A stretch of DNA of 64,000 nt, from contig NW_024468909.1 of the NCBI RefSeq assembly GCF_011745365.1, positions 7,192,001 to 7,256,000 on the forward strand, read 5' to 3'. The stretch is from Cryphonectria parasitica EP155. Taxonomy: Eukaryota; Ascomycota; Sordariomycetes; Diaporthales; Cryphonectriaceae. Positions 45,876 to 57,292 of the stretch are shown here, piece after piece. Under the pieces are notes generated by a model. The model was given only the letters and a program-made list of their open reading frames with translations. It ran no database searches and was not told where the DNA came from. Position 1 is the first letter of the stretch, and each line of letters opens with the position of its first letter. The position numbers and the translations under genes are program-made.

Positions 45876-48235
45876 TCATGGATCTTCAACTTCGATAGAC
45901 GGAATCGGACGGTCTGCACTCGCGACCGATTCAGGGCTCGAGCCCTCCGACTCGCCAGAGTCTAGCCACTGGCCAAGACCCAGACCACCGTAAGCCTCGC
46001 CTCCAAGATCCATCTCCATCTCGCCCTCCATCTCGTCCTCCATCTCATCCACCTCGTTCATTTCGTCTCCATTTTCGCTGTCCATGGTTCCATCGAGACA
46101 GGTGCGGTAGTAGAAGGCAGCAAGACAATCATTGGCCACACCCAGAGAAGCGTAGTTAGATCGATCATGCTTGGTCAGCCAGTCTGCCACAATCCTGAAT
46201 GAATTGGCCCGTTTCTTTTTCTCCAGTCGTTGCTGATGAGCTTCGCGGGCGGCTGCCTCCTCATCCGAGTCAAGCTTCCAGTCAGAGAAGCCAGAGGGGG
46301 TGCCGGAGAGCTCCGTCAACTCAGAAATCACACTCGCCACCGTGCTCTCGTAGTCCTTCATGGCTGGGTCATCGTCCGGGCCCCAGAACTTCATTGCCAC
46401 TTCCTCGGGGACGGGCCAGCTCCTGATTCGCGGTTTCATGATCATAAGGAATCTGGCGTTCGGATCGCCGACCAGGACACAGTTGCCACCCATGCCTCGA
46501 GTAACCTGTTTCAGCTCGCTCAGAAGTCCTGTCATTGCCTTCAGGTGGAACTGCTGGTCTTCCTCCCACTTGTCGTAGGAAGCCTGTACGTCGACCAGCT
46601 TTGCATCCAAAACGTCTAGCTGAGGCGACACAACTGCATCAACCACGAGAGGGACACGTCCAAACCACAGTGCTGCCGTACTGACTTTAGACGGCTTCCC
46701 AGGATAACGCGCGGACGTAACGCCCGACATGGTCGTCTTCTTACCGTCACCGCCTTGAATTACCGTCGTTTTCCAGGTCTTGATGCCTCTGGCCTCTGTC
46801 TCAGTCCCATCTTCCACGGTTGGAATAATTTGAGGTTGAATACCGCCAAGCGGATCAGGGTTTTGCTGGGTATCAGCGGATTGCTTGCATGGCTGGAAGA
46901 CAAAGTCAACCTTGCCACGCACCACACAGGTCAGCTCCCCCAGATTGTATCGCACCACACGATAGTGGTTACCAGAGAACGGAAGCTGGACGCCATTACT
47001 GCCGATACGGCCCACGGCATCTGCAGCCCACTCGGGTATGTCATCCCTCACGCGGCCAGCTTTGACAGTGTGGCCTCGGAGGCGATGCTGCTTGAGCGAG
47101 ATGAATAGGGTGTTACGGATGGTGGAAAGCTCCAGGCGGATTGGGCTTACCACTCTGCGGATCGCTATGAACTCATAGAGCTTTCCGAGCGAGTTCGAGT
47201 CGGAACAAATGTCGACAGCACGGAAGTCTACATGGTCCTCGACCTGATCCAGGGCACGGAACATGGGCTCGTAGGGGAAGTTGGGCTGGCGCGCTGGGTG
47301 CTCGTCGCCCATGATGTGCATCTGGCGCTCGGCATGCAGGTTCACATGTCCGCGCTCGATGCCTCGCCAGATGCGCGCATTTCCTGTAATCATTCGCGTC
47401 AGCGCCATCGCTGGATCAGGTGCATGAGAACAATCATGTTGCCAGGCGGACTTACCTGGGACGTAGATGGCAGGGAATCGGAGGCGACTGGCCTCCTGGC
47501 TAGGAGTCACCTGAATCCAGGTGTACTCGCCCAGAACCTCGTCGTCACTCTTCGACTTGATGAGTTCATGACTTGCAACGATATGATCCAGATACAGGTC
47601 GCGCCGATGCGACTTGATGCCCTTGAACAGCCAGCTGTCGGTCTTTGGGAAATGACTGGGCTGTTCAAGTCGGGGTTGGTTGTAGAGGCCAGGGAAGTCA
47701 ATAGATATGCTGGACGACTCGCTGCCATCGTCGGGCCTTTGCATTGGTATGTGCTGAACCATATGGGAGTTGGAAGACAGCTCAGAGCCGCCATCATATC
47801 CGCCCACCTCCGTCTGCTCGTCTGGAGTCTTCCATCAGCTCTATTGGCTTCCACCTGCAGCAATCTAGTGATCGACTCTCACCTTCCTCGTCGTAATACT
47901 CCTCAGAGTACTCGTCATAGTATTCATCGGCATAGTATTCATCGTCATACATGGTGCTGGAATTGCGAAGCTCATTGTCTAGGATCTCGTCGCCCTCCTG
48001 GCCCCGCGGTACCTGTCAGCCTGGTCGACAAAGGAACGCTTGTCGAGTTAAAGAACTGTACCTCTCCGTCGCCATCGCCGAAACCCATCTCATCTTCTAC
48101 GTGGACTTCATCCTCAGCTGCCGCTTCGGTTCCATCAGAGATGTCCTCACCACTTGACTCGGACGATGAGGGGGATGGATGTCGGCGCATCCATTTCGGA
48201 CGTAGTTCATCTGGCCACAAGCCGTTGACAGGCAT
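45876..48235 (-). CDS. Conserved fungal protein of unknown function, 720 residues
   Basis: Four exons on the minus strand: 48235-48062, 47997-47883, 47821-47456, 47383-45876; introns are 64, 61 and 72 bp. The 72-bp third intron (GTAAGT...TTACAG) has no stop and keeps frame, so retention would add 24 residues. The first 58 residues are Ser-rich and acidic; the second exon is an acidic/aromatic run of DEYY-type repeats. The central region (about 150-560) looks folded, with HAERQMHIMGDEH, YRVVRYNLGELTCVVRGKVDF, and ALWFGRVPLVVDAVV. The C-terminus is highly acidic (MNEVDEMEDEMEGEMEMDLGG). Proteins like this are widespread in Pezizomycotina and are sometimes annotated as geranylgeranyl pyrophosphate synthetase; no DDxxD-type prenyl synthase motifs are visible, so I do not accept that name. 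Confidence 0.82.
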
Positions 48236-50388
48236 CTTCGTGGCTTTGCCGATATTTTCGAAGTCAATCAAAGAAAGAGGTGCTTGGAAAGAAAGCAATA
48301 CGTGATATTCCTGGGTGCTGCCAGTTTGTTGGAAGTTTGTGTTGTGCTGAGCGTGTAACAAGAGGGTGGAAGTTGTTGTGATGCGGGGCGCGTTTGAAAA
48401 GTTTGAGTGTCGAGAGTTGGAAACTTTGTAAACAACAGAGGCTGAGAGAAATTATGGCTAGCAGCATTCTATTATGTTCAAGTGAAGTTCTGGATGAAAG
48501 ATTCACAGTTACAATCCACATGGTGTCTTACGAGTGGCTCTCATACGCAGTGCAACTCACCTGCCATTCACTTTTTTGGAGCAGTGAATTAGTGGATGAC
48601 CTCATGTTTAATTTAATATGCTCGAACACTGGATTCTTTGGTCTAATTTGGCTATGTTGAAGCCAAATAGCTGTACCAGTTGCCTTGTATCACACCAAAT
48701 CTAGGAGGAGCATCCCAACATAGCCAAAAAGGACGCTTTCTCAGCTTCACTGACCACTTTCCTTCCACCTGAAGTAAGCTTCCACTTGAGGTAGACGTGA
48801 GAATTGCGAAATACTTACAGATATGACTGCAATTATTTGACAAATTCAAGAGGGAGGAATCACTTCGATCTATTGTACAACCCTTTGTGCACACTTTCCA
48901 ATAACACAGTGCATGCAATCTCCAAGTGTGTCCTCTTGGTTATTCGAAGCCATCACGCCTCAAATTATTGAGGTTTCTGTTGGGCAACTAGAACTAAAAC
49001 ACATATAAAAGTCTAGACATTCTAACGTCTACCATCTAGACGTTGCAGTTGTGCAATTTCCTGGGACTAAACCCTATGTATAGCATGACGGTGAAGACAG
49101 ACGTGTGACTGTCCCGACTAGCAATAAACCATGGTCAAGTAGGAGTGAAGATGGATTGCTTCAGGACCTGACAAGCGACGCAAAAATCTGCAGCAGTCCA
49201 ATTCTGACTCTGCCGGTCCGAAGGGAAGGCATGGCCGCTCAACAAATCTCAATCTGAAGTAAAAGACTACTTACACATGGTCCAGACATGTTGCATCCCA
49301 AGGTTATGTATGTGTCAACTCGTAAAAGACTGACTGTTTGGCTGCTTGAGTACTCGTGTGTGTACTTACTTGAATAGGACCTCTATTTAATTGATATTAG
49401 GTTTCATTAGATTGATTGAACAGGGGTAAAGAGTGGCTGAGGTCTGGCGATTCCACGATGCTTGGATTTTATTTTGGACGGCGTTAAGATCCATGGGTAG
49501 CCCGGGCCGTTCATAGAAGATATCCTTGACATCAAGAACGAGTCGCGCTGCCCATCTTGTGTCGGGGAAAGGTACCATAACATTCTTTTTATTCGTCTAG
49601 GATATGTTTCTAACGCCTTCGGCACGTGTGGCTCGAAACCTTGTTTTTTTCTCTCTTCTTCCAGGGGGCCACCCTTGCTTGTTAGACACGGTGCGGCGTA
49701 GCAGCGAACGTGTGTCGTCTTTTTAGACGCCGTGTCTCAGGAGTGCGTGATGAGTCTCCGCGGCGTTTTAGGCTCAGAGTGTCTGCTAGTAACAGCAGCT
49801 CCACCTATTTTTCAATACCGGCGGGATCGAATCTCGCAGTGGTTGACAGAATTTGTAATTTCTGAAAGACAGCCATGCAAACATGCTACTGCTTCAGTTC
49901 TCGAGCTTGTCACGAAGCGTCACATTGGAAATGATGGTGCGAGCAAAGTCCAATTGGTGTTGGCACGCTGCAGCCTTTCCTCGGGCACGAGCGCCGTCAC
50001 ACGGACGTCACATCTTCATCTGGATCCTTGCCTTCATGCACGTTCATTATCCGTACTGCCCGTTGTATCATACATCAGGCCAAGTGGGGCCCCATTGATA
50101 CTTCTGTGCATACCTAACCTTTCAAATTCGCCTCTCCAGCCACGACATTCGCTATTCCAGCCTACTAACACCGACGGACTCCAACCTAATTTGAACCTCA
50201 CCACCGACTCAGTTTTTGGGCGCAAGCAATGTTGATGAAAGCTGATCACCTCTAACCTTATTGACCCTCTTTCCACGTCCCTTGTTGTCTATACTTGATC
50301 AGCCCAGCATTTAGGCGAATGGCGTATACTGTGCGGGTCTCGCTGATGTGCTTATGATGAGGCAACGTCTGCCAGTAATAGCTAATAA
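48236..50388. other. Intergenic, no supported gene
   Basis: About 2.1 kb. The first 200 bases are the leader/promoter of the 720-residue gene. The rest has short frames only and is rather AT-rich around 48600-49400. A degenerate tRNA-like T-arm is seen at 49821-49837 (see findings). Confidence 0.45.
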
Positions 50389-52540
50389 ATGGATCCTCGG
50401 ACCAGTGAGCAAAAATCCTTTGCCAGGCGCACAGATTCGCTCACCCGTTACACCGACAAAGAAAATGCAACAACGAGCAAACTCATTCGGCGGCGTGCCT
50501 TCCCCACTGTGGCACTTCTTGGGTTGCTCGCCCTTATGACCTCGTCCTCTCTGGGCATCACAATCAGCGTTCTCGTCACTCGATTCGGTCTCAAGACGGG
50601 CCCAGCGGGTCCCGAGAGCCTCGCCGCCCGTATTCTCTTGTTCGGCGCCAGCTGCATGAGCGTGTCCTACGTTATTCTGCATGTCTATGCCTCTCGAGAG
50701 GAGTATGTTCGAAGCAAGGGCAACCCTCAGATAAACGGGTATCTGGCAGCGGCGGTAGCAATAGTGCTGTTACGGCTGATCGTGCCAGTCTGGGTTGGGG
50801 CAGTCGCACTGAATGTGATTGTCACAGCTGAGACGGGTTTCGATCCAGTGGGGGGTCTGAAAGGCAACGTGGTGTGGATACAGTTGGGCATTTGCTCAGC
50901 AGCCTTGTAAGCTAACGCACCCCCTATGTTTTTTGATTCTCGTCGGTCTCGCCGTAGCGTGACGTCTCAACCTTTTCAAATGTTTTACAGAACTCTAACA
51001 ATGCTTCAGATTATCCACGATCGTCATCCTGGCGGTGATCGAGACCACGAACCAACCATTTGCAACGTCAGGTTTCTCCAAAAGAACGTTCATTCAGGGC
51101 ACAGGCGAGCTACGAGATGGAAGAAGCACATTTGATCTCAGTGTCTCGAGGCAGGGTCACCGTGAAATCACTGAGAACACTAAGAATGTCAAGTTTTCAG
51201 ACCGAGAGGGCCAGGATCTTGAGCGCTCATTCGACAGGTCCAGGATCAGCACGCCAGAGTCGCCCGACGCGGAGGCGCAGATTGCTAAGGAGCCTTTTAC
51301 AAACCGTCCAGACAAGTCACAGAAATGGACGATGCTTCGACAAGATCACCTGCGGATTCAGCTCGTTCCCACACCACTCGACTCTGTCTTTGCGTCGCAA
51401 GACATTCCATCCGAACTCCAGGTTCCTTCCTGGAGAGATGAGGCTTATTTCGCTTGGCGTCCACCTGCAAGGGCCGCCTCGATTTACGCAAGGCAGGACC
51501 AAAGGATGTCAACAAGATCCAGTCTCAGCTACCACACTTTCAAACAGGATGAGTCTACAGAGACCGAGGAGCGAGTATCAAGGACGATAGAAGCATCAAC
51601 ACTCGACCAGCGTCCGCTTTCGTACCAGCGTCCGCTTTCGCGCTCTTTGAAGTCGCAGCAGGAGCCGCTTGTTGTCCCAATAACACCACCTGCAGTCCCT
51701 CCAGAAACCACAGAAATGCAGTCGACCCTAGCTCTGGAAGTACCACTGCAAAGTCCAAAGTTCGCTGCCAGCCCTGCACCCCCGAGCCGTGCAGATGTAC
51801 TCGCGCAATTATCTAAGCGCGCAGCGGCTCGACGGCGGAACTCACTGCTAATGCGACAAGCTCATATGCTTGCTCAAACATCAGCCGAGGCGATCCCAGT
51901 CAAGTTCCAAGACCAGGACCAGACTCCTACGACCCAACAATCCACATCAGCTCTGGCCCCCGCCTCTGAGGTCTCACTGAACGCTCAGGTGACGGATAAA
52001 GGCGAGAAGGAGACACAGGTGTCGCAAGTGGTACCCGAAGACAGCAACAAAGACACTGCCGGGCTTGCAAGAAACTTCTCTCGACCTCGGGTGCGCCCTA
52101 TTGACGGCGATGTCAGACCAGTCAGCTCAGATACCAAGAAGAGTGGAGTTGATGAGACCTCAACCCAAGAGCGGATGCGAGGCCGGGCTCGCAGCGCTAC
52201 GAGACGACCTACCGAGGGAGAGCGTGAGCGCACTATCCCATTGTCTCTGCGTCCCCATTCAAATGGGGGGAGAGCCGATGGTGCGACTACGAAAATTGGC
52301 ATACGACACGAGAACGACAGGCCAGGTTCACGGAACTATCAGAGACCGACAGCGAGGGTCCAGGAACCACGTCGTGCTCTACTTCTTCCTAATAGTGATG
52401 TCAAGTTAAAAGGATTGGGGCAAGGATCTAATAGAAGGTTACATGATAGAATTACAATGTGGCGGGATGGTCTCCAGGTCCAGGACCAGGAGACTGGAGA
52501 ACAACCAGGTCCATCAATTTCTGATGATGGTATAAGTTAG
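50389..52540 (+). CDS. Four-TM protein with long disordered tail
   Basis: Two exons, 50389-50906 and 51010-52540, with a 103-bp phase-2 intron, giving 682 residues. The N-terminal 185 residues hold four hydrophobic segments: about 38-62 (TVALLGLLALMTSSSLGITISVLV), 77-100, 118-148 and, across the splice site, 160-185 (ICSAALLSTIVILAVIE). The remaining 500 residues are polar, rich in Ser, Arg, Gln, Pro and Glu, and almost certainly disordered, with SR/RS-like Arg-rich stretches (RMRGRARSATRRPTEGERER). An 18-bp tandem duplication at 51606-51641 encodes QRPLSY twice. I do not recognise the family; a small membrane anchor with a large cytosolic scaffold-like tail is what the sequence shows. Function unknown. 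Confidence 0.75.
51606..51641 (+). repeat. 18-bp tandem duplication inside coding exon
   Basis: Two adjacent copies of ACCAGCGTCCGCTTTCGT, differing only in the last base, encoding QRPLSY-type hexapeptides in frame. Confidence 0.9.
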
Positions 52541-53869
52541 GCTGCGTTGATAGAGGACAAGCCGGAAAAAAGAAATCGGATCTGGCAAGGGAGGAAAATC
52601 CACATGTCGATTAAGGGAAGTAGAACCTCTACTGAGGGTGAACTCAAATCCAAAAGGACATCTCTGAATATTATCCTGGAGCCTATGTGACTTGTCTCCC
52701 GAACAGTCTAAAGCCATTGAGGGCATTTGCAATAACTGTCCGATCATGTTTCATTAAGTAGACCATCTGCCCACCATTTCATTTTCATTGATACATCTTA
52801 CTCAACCCTGCATCAAAGTAACAATAGTGGCACTGAGAATCTTGAACATTTCCGTGTACGAATAATTGTCTCAGTCCGTCTCGTGATGCGTGCATTGGGG
52901 TTCTGAGTATGACGATCAAATCGCAGAAAGGAAGAACAGGGTCTTACACAAGTGTAATCACATGTTCATCCTTTCGAAACCCTGTCTCGTCTTCAAATTT
53001 CTTGTGAAAATCTGCCCTATAGATGTGAATGGATCCGAGTTGTTATCGGTGCACGCTGCAATCTGCTCCGTCCCGCTCGCGTGGCCTCTTCACCATGACG
53101 TCTCTCTCTATGCCCCGAGGCCGATCTCTGACTTCGAATATGGCAGCCATGTGGTCCATTCTTCGTCGCTCTTTGGTCATGAGCGCTCACAGTCTCATTC
53201 CAGGACTCGAAGCAGTTCTTCAATCTGGCAGAGAACGATGGTTGGAACCAGTTTCTGTGAGTCGCACTCGGTCAGTAGAATAGTTAAGAAAGTGATAGTA
53301 GCGAATGCCAAAGTGGAAGGTTTCATGGCCCCTCAAAAGGGCTGGCGAGTAAGGGATAAGACGCTAGGTCATATCTCATGTAGGATACGGCACTGGGCGT
53401 CTTGGCATCGTCAAGGGGGCTTGAGGTCGCGTCGGCAGAGAAGTTGGCAAACCAGCACGTGAAGTACCCATTCGCCAAGACCGTTTATCATGCGAGATTT
53501 AAGGGGGCGAATCACACACCGTCAACGGCGGCAAAATAAGGTCTGATATAACCTTCTTTGCAGCGCCTGACCCGCGCGGCGGCGCGGCTAGACTTGGGTG
53601 TCATTCCCATCCTATTCTACATCGGGTAGGTCAAAATAACAACTTGTATCCGCCATCAGGATAGGTCTACAAAGATTGTAACGTCACCGGAGCCGTGTGG
53701 CCCTTCAGGCCGCGGTTCGTGTCCAGGTTCAAGAACATCTTCGGTATATAAACCAGCTATGAAGCCTGTATTCACCCTTCATGTCGTCCTCGTCACTCGA
53801 CAACCCACTTTTGGCTCTCCTACAGTCTCGTTTTCTTGAATTCACTAAGACCAGTGTAAGAAGGTCACT
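52541..53869. other. Intergenic, promoter of the nuclease gene
   Basis: No gene is supported (a 190-codon frame at 52890-53462 has no recognisable motif). It contains the TATA box listed separately. A CACGTG at 53456-53461, about 410 bp before the nuclease start, is the kind of site bound by Pho4/NUC-1-type regulators, but CACGTG occurs several times in this window, so this is weak. Confidence 0.45.
53745..53752 (+). promoter_or_regulatory. TATA box of the S1/P1 nuclease gene
   Basis: TATATAAA lies 118 bases upstream of the ATG at 53870, a suitable distance for a short fungal 5' leader. Confidence 0.6.
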
Positions 53870-55037
53870 ATGGCTTCATACCTGCTTCTGACCGTTGCCA
53901 CATTGCAGGGGGTGAGGGCGTGGGGCACACTTGGGCATGCGACGATTGCATACATTGCCCAGAACTACGTGACGGACGAAGTTGCGTCGTGGTGCGTCTA
54001 TGATCAACGTGTATCTTCTGGCCAACATATCTTCTAGCAAACCGCTCACTTTTTCCTTTTGTGTTCAGGGCGCAAGGCATCCTTGATGACGACTCAGACT
54101 CGTACCTCGCGAATATTGCTTCGTGGGCTGATACTTACCGTGCGACGACTGCCGGCGCATGGTCAGCGCCATTCCACTTCATCGATGCCGAGGATGACCC
54201 TCCGAGTGACTGCAATGTCGATTACGAAAGGGACTGTACCACAGCAGGATGCTCTATCTCCGCCATCAGCAACTATACCTCGCGAGTCACCGAGTCGAGC
54301 ATCGGAACCGAACAGATTGCCGAGGCCTTGAAGTTCATTGTCCACTTCGTGGGCGATATCACGCAGCCGCTTCACGACGAGGCTTACGAGGTCGGTGGTA
54401 ACGATATCGCCGTTACGTACCAAGGTTTGTTCATTGTGATCCAAAGTGACCTCCTCGTATCGTCATGTGGAGAGATGTTCTAATCTGTACGGGAACAGGA
54501 TACTCGGACAACCTGCACTCTGATTGGGACACGTACATGCCTGAGACCTTGGTGGGTGGCTACGCGCTGACCGATGCCAAGAGCTGGGCGACCGACTTAA
54601 TCAAGGAGATCGATTCGGGTGATTACAAGGCCTTGGCCGCTGATTGGATCTCCGGAGACGACACCTCCGAGGTCATCGACACTGCCACGACCTGGGCAAG
54701 TGATGCAAATGCCTACGTCTGCACCGTCGTAATGCCAAACGGCGCAGCAGCCCTCGAGGATGCGAGCGACCTCTACCCTACATATTACGACAGTGTCATC
54801 CCCACGATCGAGCTTCAGATCGCCAAGGGCGGCTACCGACTCGGAAACTGGCTGAACTTGATTTACACCAACGACCTCAAGAAGCGTGAGAATGGCGACG
54901 TTTCGATCACGAAGAGGGAGGCGAGCACCCCATTTGCCCTGCCTGCAAACAAGCCCATGAGCAGGGCGCAGATGGCAAGGGCCGAGTCTGGCTACAAGTG
55001 CAACCACAGCAAGAGGGATGGCCACCACCATCATTAG
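53870..55037 (+). CDS. Secreted S1/P1-type zinc nuclease
   Basis: Three exons, 53870-53991, 54069-54424, 54499-55037, giving 338 residues; introns are 77 bp (phase 2) and 74 bp (phase 1). The 17-residue signal peptide ends in VRA, so the mature protein begins with Trp (W18), whose amino group binds zinc in this family. All nine zinc ligands fall at the canonical mature positions: W1, H6, D45 (ASWADTYR), H60 (PFHFIDA), H116/D120/H126 (VHFVGDITQPLH), H149/D153 (NLHSDWD). Cys pairs for disulfides are present. The enzyme degrades single-stranded DNA and RNA and 3'-mononucleotides outside the cell, probably for phosphate and nitrogen supply. The C-terminal 60 residues are basic and end with a natural run of four His. 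It is convergent with the M20 gene. Confidence 0.95.
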
Positions 55038-55204
55038 ATCTCGCGGAGATATCACCTTCCCGAGACTACTACAAGACGGGCCACGGACCCAAGGACAGAC
55101 ACAGTTATTCCTTCTGTAGGGATGGCGAGGAAAGAGGACGCGGCCCGAAATGTACTTAAAATGGTGAAAGTCTTCACTTATCATCGGGAAGAAGCTGCGC
55201 AATC

Positions 55205-56567
55205 TTATTCATCGTCTGTCGCCTTGACCATATCTTCTTTCCAATCACGTTGAACATCTTGTGCGAAACTATCATCTTGTAAGACCTTCCATGCGACGGA
55301 GGCCATGCCCTTGCCACACTCGATGGCTTGTTCAAAAGACTCGTCCGTACCAGCAGCCGCTGCAAAACCCTTGGTGTGGTTCCCTTGCCCGATTTGGGTA
55401 TCTATACCAAAAGCACCGTGAAACCCGGGACACTCATAACAGACATCGCCCATGTCCGTGGACCCAGCCAGGAAGTCGCTTGGTTCTGATGGGTGTACCG
55501 TACCGGCGGGCATGGCATCGACGTAGGCAGCACACAATTTTTTGCTGGCTCGGACATCAGCATACGAGTTGAGTGTTTCTACCTCGAACTCGCAACCGGT
55601 CGCCAGTGCGGCCCCCTCGAAGCACTTGAGGACCCTCTGCCATAGGGCTTCTGCGTGGGCTTTGGTGTCGCTCCTAACGTAATACTCAACACAGCAGTGC
55701 GCTGGAATGACATTGGGCCGGTCACCTGCTTCCCTGAACACACCGTGAAGACGCTCGTATGGTCGTATTTGCTGCCGCAACATGGCGATGGCGTTGTATG
55801 AAAGGCACACGGCGTCCAACGCGTTCACCCCCTCCCAAGGAGCGATGGCGGCATGGGCCTCCTTGCCCGTGAAGGAGACGCGCTTCTTGACATTGGCCAA
55901 CATAGGGACATAGGACACGCCGCGAACGGGGGAGGACAAACGATACCCGGGCCCCGGGTGGACCGTGAGGCATGCCGAGCAGTTCTTGTAGGCGCCGGCC
56001 TCGATGAGCTTCAGCTTGCCTCCACCGCCTTCCTCCGCAGGGGTGCCCAAGAGCCGCACTCGGCCCTGGACACCGGACTTTTCGAGGGCCGCAGCGACAC
56101 CCAGAAAGGCAGCAAAACTTGCCGAAGCGATTCTAAAATCCTTGTACATCAGTGGATATATTGATGGTATGAGGATCCCGCTGCGGCACAGCGACCGTGC
56201 TTACAGGTTGTGACCGCATGCATGACCTATGCCGGGAAGGGCGTCATATTCAGCATTGAAAATGACTAGACGGCCTCCTTGCCCTCGTTCAGCACAGAAA
56301 GCAGTCTCAAGACCGAATGCATGCTGCTCGACGGCAAATCCCAGGCCTTCTAGGGCAGAGACGATGTTGTCGTGAGCCTGTCTCTCTTCATAGGCTAGCT
56401 CAGGAGCTGCGTGAATCTGAACAGGCCATAGTCAGGTTTAAGGAAGTTTACATGCGCTACTTATCCGGTCCACTCACCTTGTCGTTGATGTCTTTGATGT
56501 ACTCGAGCTGGCCATCAATTGCGCCATGGATAAGGGCAGACCAATCTGAGCTGCCTCGCGACTCCAT
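55205..56567 (-). CDS. M20 family metallo-amidohydrolase/peptidase
   Basis: Three exons (56567-56478, 56416-56205, 56132-55205) with introns of 61 bp (phase 0) and 72 bp (phase 2), giving 409 residues. Metal-binding blocks are in order: FNAEYDALPGIGHACGHNL (the last residue is created by splicing), then GTPAEEGGGGK with the catalytic and metal Glu pair, then HPGPG, and a C-terminal H near GIDTQIGQGNHTKGF. The dimerisation domain lies between about 215 and 325 (VSFTGKEAHAAIAPWEGVNALDA). The organisation matches PM20D2/aminobenzoyl-glutamate-hydrolase-like M20 enzymes, which hydrolyse amide bonds of small acylated amino acids or dipeptides. No signal peptide; probably cytosolic. Specific substrate cannot be assigned. 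Confidence 0.9.
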
Positions 56568-57292
56568 GACTGAAATTCAACACTTCTGAAATCTGTAGAA
56601 AGTATCGTATCGAAGTCCTGATTTTGATAGATGGAACCAAGCGAACAACATTACTATGGTACAGCCCTGATATCTGGAGGCAAAGCTTTTGGCCCGCAGC
56701 CTGTACTATTGACCATACACAATCACAGTAGGCGAATCTCTACTCAATTAAGTGGGGTCTCGGCTCCGAGTTTCGGACCTCCCCACGCTTATAGCACGGG
56801 GCACAGCTCGGGGTAGGACTTAGTCTGACCCAAAGCTCACACGGCCAAGGACGACGAATAGCGCACCGGAGGCATGATCTATCATGACAACCAACATGAG
56901 GGGGGCTAGAACTCAATCTCCAATGAAAAGGGCAAGGCCGCACCGCCGCCAGCACTGCCTCTTGAAGTACTGTGGAGGAGCTGGGCTGCAGCTCAGCGGG
57001 TCTTTGCCAACAGCACCCCGCCCAACCTCCAACATGATTACCGCTATAATATCTAGGTACGTGGCCAGCCTCCTGATAGCAGATGGGCTCCATAGTAAAT
57101 CAGATCTCTGCAGCCTGATTTGCCCTGACATTGCCAACTGTCTGCGCCCTCAACTCCCAAACTTCGTACGCGTCTTCGCTTTGTGTGATTTCTTTTTTTC
57201 GTCGCAAGCAAAGGAGTGTTTGTACCACCACTCTCTCGGAAACGAACAATGACCTCTTAAAGGTTCATATCCTCTGCACTATTTCAGTCAAA
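56568..57292. promoter_or_regulatory. Divergent region between M20 and F-box-like genes
   Basis: The flanking genes are divergent, so both promoters are here. The reading frame of the downstream gene stays open upstream to 57131, but the ATG at 57293 is preferred because the F-box-like segment starts there. No separate gene is seen. Confidence 0.45.

Noticed and set aside
45876..48235. Geranylgeranyl pyrophosphate synthetase label for the 720-residue protein
   Set aside because: No aspartate-rich prenyl synthase motifs; the name appears to be a propagated misannotation.
53456..53461. CACGTG as a phosphate-response operator of the nuclease gene
   Set aside because: The hexamer occurs several times across the window, including far from any phosphate-related gene, so one copy is not evidence.
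52890..53462. 190-codon plus-strand frame upstream of the nuclease
   Set aside because: Lies in the nuclease promoter region; no motif, and codon use unlike the neighbouring genes.
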